DNA of 50,442 nucleotides from Planctomycetota bacterium (GTDB lineage: Bacteria; Planctomycetota; Uabimicrobiia; Uabimicrobiales; JABWCH01). The notes below the pieces were generated by a model. The model did not search any database and had not been told where the DNA came from. It saw nothing but the letters and a program-made list of their open reading frames with translations. This document shows, piece by piece, positions 43,942-50,442 of this stretch. The stretch's first letter is position 1. Every line of letters begins with the position of its first letter. Location of the stretch: assembly GCA_017993505.1 (NCBI GenBank), contig JAGOMP010000018.1, forward strand, positions 1 through 50,442, written 5' to 3'. A program made the translations under genes and the position numbers.

Positions 43942-46896
43942 ATGTCTATTGAATTTCCTGTTGGAACAAAATTAGGACAATATCATATTGAAAAGCTCAT
44001 TGGCAAGGGTGGTATGGGAGTAGTGTACCAAGCATACAGTGAGGTTTTTCAGACGTCTATTGCATTAAAAATTTTGCAAAATACAGAGGAAGAAAATTTA
44101 CAAAATTTTTTCCGAGAAGCAAAAGCCATTGCTCAATTAGAACATCCCAATATCATGAGAATCTATGATATTGAACAAGTCCCCTCAGAAAATATTTATT
44201 ATATTGTTACACAACTCATTTCAGGAAAAACATTAGAAGAAATTGTTAGAAGACAAGGTTTCATTGAACAAAATAAAGCATTGGATTATATAATTGAGGC
44301 TGTGAAAGGGCTTTCTTATGCACATCAAAAGGGTATTATCCATCGAGATATAAAACCAGGAAATATTATTTTAGATGAACAAGGTCATATTAAAATTATG
44401 GATTTTGGTTTGGCATATAATGTGGACGTAAAAGCCGACAATGAACAATCCAATAAAATTATGGGAACTCCTTTTTATATGGCTCCTGAACAATGCCAAA
44501 ATAAAGTGTTAGATGCCCGTATCGATATTTACGCCATTGGTGCCACATTTTATCATTTACTGGCTGGTCATCCACCTTTCACTGGTTCTACGGTAATTGA
44601 AATTTTACAAAAGCATATTTTAGAAACACCTCGTCCTTTAGAAGAAATATGTCCCAATGTATCTCCCTTAATTTCAAAATGTATAAAAAAAATGTTGGCA
44701 AAAGAACCAAGCCAACGATATGATAATTGTGAAGAATTATTAGCAGAATTAGAAAAAATTCGCAATAAAATAGAATCATTGCGTTGTCCACGTTGTGGAA
44801 AATATAATAAACTTGAAAATGTATTTGATTGTCCTAGATGCAATACAAAAAACTTATGTTTAAGTCACCTTTTACCGAAAAAACAATATTGTGATTCATG
44901 CGAAGAACTCATTACAGAATTAGAACGAGATTCTATTTATTTTGATTTTCAACAATGGTTGCAACATATTGAATATATGATGATGCAAAAAGAAGGTGGA
45001 ATTTGGTGCATTCAATCAAAAGACAATAGCTTATTGTTTTTTCTTTCTAACAATTGCATTGAATTAAAAACAAAAGACAATTCTTGGGAAACATTAGTAC
45101 AAAAATATGACATTTCACAGAACATTTCCATTCAAGAACAACATAAACAAGCTATACGACGAAAAATAACTGAGGCTTTAAATTGGGAAATTAAGCGCAT
45201 GAAAATTTATTCAGCTTCTAATACCAACTACACATTTACTATATTGCCTCATCCTACAACATTGACGTATCCTATATCAGGACAATTATTTTTAAAAATG
45301 TTAAGCAATGTGGTACGATTATATAAATCGATTTATCTTTCTGGTGGAGTGATGATTCATCAAAAAAATCGCATCATTGGTTTATTGTACACACGATCTG
45401 GCGTTGCTATTACATTGCAAGAAAAAAATCAACAACAACGCTTTATTGCTCAAGAACAAGAAGCATGCGAACTTTTATCCTCCATAGAGCCAAAAAATTG
45501 TGAAAAAATGGTATATAGAGATGCTATTTCTTTCCCTCCCATTCAATCGAGAGCGTTTTTTACATTACCAGAAAAATCAGATTTAGACAATCTTTTAATA
45601 AATACTACTTGGGAACGTTATACTGCTTATATTCCCAATGTCATTTCTTTAGCAAATATGGAAAAATGGAGTGAATTGAATGCAAAACAAGTCCAATTTT
45701 TACTCCTTTCTTCTTTTCGATTTTCTACTTGGATCAATCTTTTATCATCTCTATCACCTTTGCATGCTATGTTTTGTCTCATTGCCATACAAAAAGAATT
45801 ATTATACGAAGTAAGCTTAGCATTAATTGATAATGCACAACAACAATTTCTATCTGTGGGATGTTTAACAAAAATGACAGAACAGATTATCAAAGATGCA
45901 GAAAACATCAATCCAGATAACCAAGATTTAATGAAATTGATAATAAAAACTGCTACTTCACCCAAAAAAGTAGAACAAGGTGCAGAATATTTAGTTCGTT
46001 TAGGCGATGTGTATTTACAACGGGAAAGATTAGATAAAGCTAAGGGATACTATGAATGTGCTCTAGAATATGTTCCCAATTTTTTACCTGCCAAATTAGG
46101 TGTTTTAGACATTTATGTTAAACAAAATGATATACATCAGGCAAAAAAATTGGGCATGGATATTTTGCCACAATTAAAAGAAGAACAGAACTTTGAACAA
46201 TTACAAAACGTATGTCATTTTCTCCTTCAATTCGACAACAGTTTAATCGAGTGTCGAAAAAATCTAATTGAAGTTTATTTACAACAAAAAAATGTTCAAG
46301 GTGCCATACAAGAATACGAGGCTTTAGCACAATTTTACCACAATATAAAAAATATCGAATTGGAAAAGCAATGTTATAAAAAAATTGTAGATTTGAGCCA
46401 TGAAAAAAAACATAAACATGAGCCAAAGAAAAAAAAAGTACAACGAAATTTTCCAAATATATTCAAAAAAATAATTAAACATCATAAAAAACGAATTCGA
46501 ATCCAAATATTTATATGGTTAACTCTTATTTTTTTTGCAAGCTTTTTCTATTTTCAACTCTATGGCAAACAACGAATTCATTTAGTACAAATACAAATGG
46601 AACATCACCAATGGGAAAAAGCATATCAAAATATTCAATGGCTAAAAAAATATCAAATTTTTTTTCTTACCAGTATTGATGAGAAAATACAAGAACAACA
46701 AAAAGAATATGACCAATCTTTAGAAAGGCATAAACAAAAAAAACAAATACAATCTTTATTAAAATTTATCCAAATGCTTGAAAAAACACAAAGCCAATCA
46801 TCTCAAGTAAAATTACAAGAACAACTGTTAAAAAAAATAGAAAAAGAAACAATACAACAAACTTTGCAGAAATATTTTCAAAAAAATAAAAAATAA
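43942..46896 (+). CDS. Large Ser/Thr protein kinase with zinc-ribbon-like segment, TPR-like repeats and one membrane helix
   Basis: 984 residues from the ATG at 43942, which has GAGG 8 bases upstream; a frame 11 codons longer lacks this. Kinase domain at 14-275: IGKGGMGVVYQA (20-31), ALKIL (Lys 43), HRDIKPGN (134-141), DFG (154-156) and MAPEQ. A zinc-ribbon-like segment follows (CPRCGKYN, CPRC, CDSC pairs, about 280-320). The middle 350 residues are unrecognised. TPR-like pairs stand near 675-800 (GDVYLQRERLDKAKGYYECAL). A basic stretch (KKHKHEPKKKKVQR) precedes one membrane helix at about 854-874, and the last 110 residues are a charged coiled coil. Two uncharacterised membrane genes diverge from it. 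The eukaryote-like kinase with TPRs is typical of Planctomycetota and some other phyla; substrate unknown. Confidence 0.88.
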   Translation: MSIEFPVGTKLGQYHIEKLIGKGGMGVVYQAYSEVFQTSIALKILQNTEEENLQNFFREAKAIAQLEHPNIMRIYDIEQVPSENIYYIVTQLISGKTLEEIVRRQGFIEQNKALDYIIEAVKGLSYAHQKGIIHRDIKPGNIILDEQGHIKIMDFGLAYNVDVKADNEQSNKIMGTPFYMAPEQCQNKVLDARIDIYAIGATFYHLLAGHPPFTGSTVIEILQKHILETPRPLEEICPNVSPLISKCIKKMLAKEPSQRYDNCEELLAELEKIRNKIESLRCPRCGKYNKLENVFDCPRCNTKNLCLSHLLPKKQYCDSCEELITELERDSIYFDFQQWLQHIEYMMMQKEGGIWCIQSKDNSLLFFLSNNCIELKTKDNSWETLVQKYDISQNISIQEQHKQAIRRKITEALNWEIKRMKIYSASNTNYTFTILPHPTTLTYPISGQLFLKMLSNVVRLYKSIYLSGGVMIHQKNRIIGLLYTRSGVAITLQEKNQQQRFIAQEQEACELLSSIEPKNCEKMVYRDAISFPPIQSRAFFTLPEKSDLDNLLINTTWERYTAYIPNVISLANMEKWSELNAKQVQFLLLSSFRFSTWINLLSSLSPLHAMFCLIAIQKELLYEVSLALIDNAQQQFLSVGCLTKMTEQIIKDAENINPDNQDLMKLIIKTATSPKKVEQGAEYLVRLGDVYLQRERLDKAKGYYECALEYVPNFLPAKLGVLDIYVKQNDIHQAKKLGMDILPQLKEEQNFEQLQNVCHFLLQFDNSLIECRKNLIEVYLQQKNVQGAIQEYEALAQFYHNIKNIELEKQCYKKIVDLSHEKKHKHEPKKKKVQRNFPNIFKKIIKHHKKRIRIQIFIWLTLIFFASFFYFQLYGKQRIHLVQIQMEHHQWEKAYQNIQWLKKYQIFFLTSIDEKIQEQQKEYDQSLERHKQKKQIQSLLKFIQMLEKTQSQSSQVKLQEQLLKKIEKETIQQTLQKYFQKNKK

Positions 46897-46946
46897 ACTT
46901 GTAATATGATGGATTTGTATGCTACACACTAATACAATTCATATAT

Positions 46947-46963
46947 AAAGGGGGTATGTTATT
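46947..46963 (+). promoter_or_regulatory. Shine-Dalgarno and AUU start of the sigma factor gene
   Basis: AAAGGGGG (46947-46954) is followed 6 bases later by ATT at 46961, which is in frame with sigma regions 1.2 to 4. The only nearby ATG (46956) is one base from the Shine-Dalgarno and out of frame. The layout favours ATT as start codon, as in infC of E. coli. Confidence 0.6.
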
Positions 46964-47782
46964 TCTTCAGAAAAGTTCCTTGAAGCCTATCTATGTGAAA
47001 TTAACAAAATACCAAGACTCACCCCAGAAGAAGAAAAAGACTTAGCCATACAAATACAAAACGGCAATATATATGCACGAAGAAAAATGATAGAATCTAA
47101 TTTACGGCTTGTTGTCAATGTTGCTAAACAATATGTAAAATGTGGACTTCCTTTTTCTGATCTTATTGCAGAAGGGAATTTAGGCCTTATCACAGCTGTG
47201 GATCGTTATGATGGTACAAAAAAAAATAAATTTGGAACATATGCAACATATTGGATTCGTCAAGCTATTATTCGTGCTTTAACAGAAGACAGTAAAATTA
47301 TTCGAATTCCAACATACATGCATAGCATTTTAAGTAAAGCAGAAAAAATTTCTAATCAACTCACACAGAAACATGGAATAGCACCTACAGTAGAAGAAAT
47401 TATGAAAGCTTTACAAAAAGATTCACCAGACACATATTATAAAATCAAACTCAATAACTATAAAAGTACTCGAAGAATTCAAAGAGTTCAAAGCATTGAT
47501 CAAATCTATGAAACAGAAGATTTGCCAAGCATACAAAAAAATAAAGATGAAGACAATAGTGAGGTTCTTATAGAACTGGATAAAGTTCTTCAAACATTAG
47601 AATACAAAAAACAACAAATTATCATCAAACGATTTGGATTATATGGCGAGTCGCCTCGTCCTTTAAAAGACATTGCAAAAGAAATCAACATGTCCAAAGA
47701 ACGAGTTCGTCAAATTTTTCATGAAACATTAGAATACTTAAAAAAGAAAATAGAAAATTATCAAAAATTAAACTTATTTTAA
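46961..47782 (+). CDS. RNA polymerase sigma-70 family factor (group 2/RpoD-like), probable AUU start
   Basis: 273 residues if translation begins at ATT 46961. An annotation from the first in-frame ATG (47087) would give 231 residues and cut off region 1.2, which is clearly coded upstream (FLEAYLCEINKIPRLTPEEE then KDLAIQIQNG). Region 2 is NLRLVVNVAKQYV, PFSDLIAEGNLGLITAVDRYD, and then FGTYATYWIRQAIIRAL. Region 3 is IRIPTYMHS and onwards. Region 4 ends in MSKERVRQIFHETLEYLKK. It directs RNA polymerase to promoters; with no region 1.1 it is an alternative or secondary sigma factor. A frame error between ATG 46956 and the rest is the other explanation of the start. It follows the large kinase by 64 bases on the same strand. 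Confidence 0.88.
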   Translation: MSSEKFLEAYLCEINKIPRLTPEEEKDLAIQIQNGNIYARRKMIESNLRLVVNVAKQYVKCGLPFSDLIAEGNLGLITAVDRYDGTKKNKFGTYATYWIRQAIIRALTEDSKIIRIPTYMHSILSKAEKISNQLTQKHGIAPTVEEIMKALQKDSPDTYYKIKLNNYKSTRRIQRVQSIDQIYETEDLPSIQKNKDEDNSEVLIELDKVLQTLEYKKQQIIIKRFGLYGESPRPLKDIAKEINMSKERVRQIFHETLEYLKKKIENYQKLNLF

Positions 47783-47816
47783 AAAAATGTACCTTTTTAA
47801 AGGTGCATTTTTTTTT
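47781..47816 (+). terminator. Intrinsic terminator of the sigma factor gene
   Basis: Stem ATGTACCTTT / AAAGGTGCAT (one G-T pair) with a 2-base loop, preceded by a run of seven A and followed by nine T on the plus strand, directly after the stop. The flanking A and T let it act for the convergent methyltransferase gene as well. Confidence 0.8.
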
Positions 47817-47854
47817 GTACGAAGCGTTTGTTACTCTGGGAGAGTATCTGTTTC

Positions 47855-50442
47855 TTACTCTGAGGAAGCGTCTAAATTTTTTAACATTTCCTCAACTACT
47901 TTTTTAATTTTCATTGTTTTTTGAGTAATAGCTTTCTTTGTTTTTGATGTTGTTGTTTTCGTTGCTTTTATTGTTGCTTTAGATTTTGCTACTTTTTTAT
48001 TAGTTGTTGATTTGATAGTTGCTTTAGTGGCTTTTGTTGCTATTTTTTTTATAGTTCGTTTTGATGCAATAGGACTCGATGCGTAGATTTCTGTTTCAGT
48101 TTCGTTATTGTCTGTTTTCTTTGTTTTTTTAGTTTTTACTTTTGTGTTGCTATTTTCTTTTGTTTCTTTTACTTTTGTTTCATTATCTTTTGTTTTCTTT
48201 GTTTCTCTAGTTTTAGTTTGTTTTTCTTTTTTCTGTGATTGTTCTGTTTCAATATCTTTGTCGTCAGTTTCGTTGTTGTCATTTTTCTTTGTTTTTTTAG
48301 TTTTTACTTTTGTCTGTTTATTTTCTTTATTGTCCGTGTTGTTGTTTTCTATATTTTCTGTTTCTATATTTTCTGTTTCTGTGTGTTCTGTGGTTTGTTT
48401 TTTGCTTTTTCTAGTTTTTGTCTTTTTGCTTTGTTTCTTGTCCGTGATTTCCATATTGTCCATATATTCTAATTCTGTGTTTTCTGTGGTTTCTGTGGTT
48501 TCTATATTCTTATTGTTCGTGGTTTCCGTGGTCTCATCATCTTCCGTGGTTTCCTCATCTTCTATTTCCTCATCTTCTATTTCCTCATCTTCTGTTTCTG
48601 TGGTTTCTGTATTTTTATTGTCCGTGGTTAGGAGTTGTTGGTACATTTGCATGAGGTCAGAGACGATTTGTGCTTCGTTGTTCAAATCCCAGTTTTTGTT
48701 ATAGATTTTTGCAACTTCTTTGTCTAGTTTTTGATGAGCTTTTAGTAAAGGAAGTGGCATGGTATTGGGATCGTAGAGAGTCGCAAGGGTGGAATCAGGA
48801 TACTTTGCCCGTGTATCTAAAATATTTTGTCCAAGTTCGTTAAGTTTTTGTTTTTGTGTTTCTGTAAGTTCAGGAAATGGAAAATTATTATAAACAACAA
48901 AAACAGAATATATGTATCCCATTCCAAAACGTCCTGCAACGACTCGCATCCAGGCATTGTGAATTTGGGAATTTAAGATAGCAAATATATATAAAGGACA
49001 ATTTGGAATACACTGAAGTAAGTTTGTTGCAATGGTTGTATGTGGTATAAAATCTATAGGAATATATTCTCTTTTATTAGAGGATATTGATGGAATGACC
49101 ATTGCTTGTTTTGGATTATTTTGTTCACGAAATAACGAAGGCGTTGTTGCTAATCTTCTTGCCCCTGGATCTACGCTGTTTAAACGTGTTGCTCGTACTT
49201 TTTGAACACGATCATACACTAATGGCATAGATTGAATTTCTTGTGGTGTGGCATCCACTAACCATAATGCATATCGATTTTTATTGTGAATGAATTCTTC
49301 TGATCCAACGAGTTTTCGAATGTATTTTTTTGCTTTTGGTTCTTTTTTTATAAATTCTTCATAATCCTTTTCTTCAATGATCAAATGACCACCATCTGTA
49401 GGTTGATTACCTTTCATCATTCTAGGCACATCACAAAGTGGGGTAGTTCGACTTTTTACTATGATGTTAGGTGCATCTACTAAATAAGGATTGATGTTGT
49501 TTGCAATTTTTTTTGTGATGATAGTTTCGTATTTTTTGTTGTTTTCTAGATTGTGAATAGGTTTTTTTATGTATGTGAATATATTTTTTTCTTTGTCATT
49601 CTTTGTTTGAGAAAATCCAATGATCACACATGTAACAGTTGCTTTTTTTATTCGTTCTTGTTTTTGTTTTTTTTCTTTTTTTTGTTGTCTTCCTTGTTTT
49701 TGTGCACCTTGTTTTCTAGTGAATGATAATTCTAATTGTCTTTCTCTATATGCAATAGTTTCTTCTGATTCTTGGTCCCATGGAAAACTTCTATGACAAA
49801 AATCAATGTGTATATTGTATTTTTCTATCATGTCTGTCCATAGAGGTCCGACTTGCTCTCCTTGTACAATAGAATTTGTAGATACAAAGGCAACTTGAAT
49901 TTCTGTGTTCTGGATATATTCTGCTGCTTTGTAATACCAACATGCTACATAATCTAATTTTTTATTTGTAGTGAATAAAGATCGATCTTGTTTTTGTTGT
50001 TTTGTCATAAACCTTACACCTAGGAAGGGTGGATTTCCAATGATGTAATTTAATTTATCTTTTGGAACGATGTCTTGCCAATCGATTTGCAAGGCGTTTT
50101 CTTCGTGGATGTACGCATTTGTTTTTAAAGGAAAGAATGTAATCTTTCGTTCCATGATAGATTCTGTTTTTTGCATCATTTGAAGTTCAGCAATCCATAA
50201 TGCAGTTTTTGCTACAGTGACTGCAAAATCATTAATTTCAATTCCATGGAAATTTTCAATTTCTACTTTGATTTTTAAATTGGGCGTTGTGTGGTTTGTT
50301 TCTTTATCAATGCAATGGATAGATTCTAAGATGAGATTTTCTAATTTTCGTAAGGAAATATACGTTTGTGTGAGAAAATTACCAGAACCACACGCAGGAT
50401 CTAAGAATGTGAGAGAAGCAATCTTTGTTTGTAAGTTAAGTA
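47855..50442 (-). CDS. MmeI-like class I DNA methyltransferase (or restriction-modification fusion), 5' end cut by window edge, with histone-H1-like tail
   Basis: At least 861 residues; the frame runs off the right edge. SAM motif I DPACGSGNF lies at about 14-22 from the edge and catalytic motif IV NPPF at 136-139, an N6-adenine type. Then follow TNSIVQGEQVGPLW, IDFCHRSFPW and TCVIIGF, the order of the MmeI / YeeA-like family, and target-recognition and C-terminal regions (CDVPRMMKGNQPTDGG, VRATRLNSVDPGARRLA, FGMGYIYSVFVVYNNFPFPE). Two oddities stand out. A Lys/Gln-rich insert (KQGAQKQGRQQKKEKKQKQE, about 49645-49720) lies before motif TCVIIGF. A tail of about 250 residues (47855-48625) begins with Thr/Glu/Asn repeats, continues as KVKTKKTKK repeats and ends KATKATIKST, KATKTTTSKTKK, like histone H1. 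Whether a nuclease domain precedes motif I is beyond the edge. Confidence 0.82.
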   Translation of the reverse strand, partial: LNLQTKIASLTFLDPACGSGNFLTQTYISLRKLENLILESIHCIDKETNHTTPNLKIKVEIENFHGIEINDFAVTVAKTALWIAELQMMQKTESIMERKITFFPLKTNAYIHEENALQIDWQDIVPKDKLNYIIGNPPFLGVRFMTKQQKQDRSLFTTNKKLDYVACWYYKAAEYIQNTEIQVAFVSTNSIVQGEQVGPLWTDMIEKYNIHIDFCHRSFPWDQESEETIAYRERQLELSFTRKQGAQKQGRQQKKEKKQKQERIKKATVTCVIIGFSQTKNDKEKNIFTYIKKPIHNLENNKKYETIITKKIANNINPYLVDAPNIIVKSRTTPLCDVPRMMKGNQPTDGGHLIIEEKDYEEFIKKEPKAKKYIRKLVGSEEFIHNKNRYALWLVDATPQEIQSMPLVYDRVQKVRATRLNSVDPGARRLATTPSLFREQNNPKQAMVIPSISSNKREYIPIDFIPHTTIATNLLQCIPNCPLYIFAILNSQIHNAWMRVVAGRFGMGYIYSVFVVYNNFPFPELTETQKQKLNELGQNILDTRAKYPDSTLATLYDPNTMPLPLLKAHQKLDKEVAKIYNKNWDLNNEAQIVSDLMQMYQQLLTTDNKNTETTETEDEEIEDEEIEDEETTEDDETTETTNNKNIETTETTENTELEYMDNMEITDKKQSKKTKTRKSKKQTTEHTETENIETENIENNNTDNKENKQTKVKTKKTKKNDNNETDDKDIETEQSQKKEKQTKTRETKKTKDNETKVKETKENSNTKVKTKKTKKTDNNETETEIYASSPIASKRTIKKIATKATKATIKSTTNKKVAKSKATIKATKTTTSKTKKAITQKTMKIKKVVEEMLKNLDASSE
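48060..48625 (-). repeat. Low-complexity coding repeats in the methyltransferase tail
   Basis: Imperfect repeats encode KVKTKKTKK followed by NDNNETDDKDIETE or TDNNETETEIY, and runs of EDEEIEDEEIEDEE and ETTETTNNK. The DNA is T+C rich on the plus strand (TTTTTTAGTTTTTACTTTTGT recurs near 48128 and 48297 with small changes). Confidence 0.75.

Noticed and set aside
1..50442. tRNA, rRNA, tmRNA or known riboswitch genes
   Set aside because: Reading the intergenic regions I found no T-arm consensus with matching acceptor stem and no recognisable riboswitch core. A covariance-model search would be needed to be certain.

Overview
This is an A+T-rich stretch of bacterial chromosome with little sign of mobile DNA. 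The sequence points to a double-membrane (Gram-negative type) organism: there is an OmpH/Skp-like periplasmic chaperone and a set of pseudopilin-like proteins. Two Ser/Thr protein kinases with a transmembrane segment and a degenerate caspase/formylglycine-enzyme (FGE) fusion are the kind of content common in Planctomycetota and related deep-branching phyla. That placement is an inference only; no rRNA gene or strong phylogenetic marker is present.

Layout. 1-1080 has no gene; its right two thirds are built from repeated CCCCAGAG-rich modules. 1181-7173 carries pckA (ATP-type PEP carboxykinase), a small CxxCxxCC protein, and a minus-strand lic1-like locus: BCCT transporter, LicC-like cytidylyltransferase and LicA-like choline kinase. 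Together these would import choline, phosphorylate it and activate it as CDP-choline. 7547-20331 holds three tandem giant genes (about 1310-1390 codons). Each has a GspK/PilX-like pseudopilin N-terminus, a GspK-like helix-hairpin-helix region and a LamG-like domain interrupted by low-complexity tandem repeats. A fourth paralogue lies on the other strand at 30717-34742. The first copy has one extra A in an N-terminal poly(A) run, which separates the start codon from the rest of the gene and suggests phase variation or transcriptional slippage.

20941-30529 is a minus-strand run: two FtsX-like permeases, ompH/skp, a rhomboid-like pseudoprotease with a C-terminal cysteine cluster, another CxxCxxCC protein, the pseudo-caspase/FGE protein and, after a 93-base gap, glycogen phosphorylase. 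34862-38097 (minus) has rpmE, prfA, a 51-residue stand-alone PLMP/RRXRR-domain ORF (the N-terminal domain of IscB nucleases) and a membrane Ser/Thr kinase.

38418-40180 (plus) has a YfiH/LACC1-family gene overlapping by 4 bases a secreted Ppx/GppA-like protein. A thermolysin-family (M4) protease follows on the minus strand, then two uncharacterised membrane-anchored proteins. 43942-47782 (plus) has a 984-residue kinase with a zinc-ribbon-like segment and TPR-like repeats, then a sigma-70 family factor whose best-supported start codon is AUU. The right edge cuts into an MmeI-like DNA methyltransferase with an unusual tail of about 250 Lys/Thr/Glu-rich, histone-H1-like residues.

Most likely candidates for undescribed biology are the hypervariable pseudopilin-LamG family with its poly(A) frame switch, the orphan PLMP protein in the prfA cluster, and the methyltransferase with the H1-like tail. 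I recognised no tRNA, rRNA, CRISPR array or complete insertion sequence.
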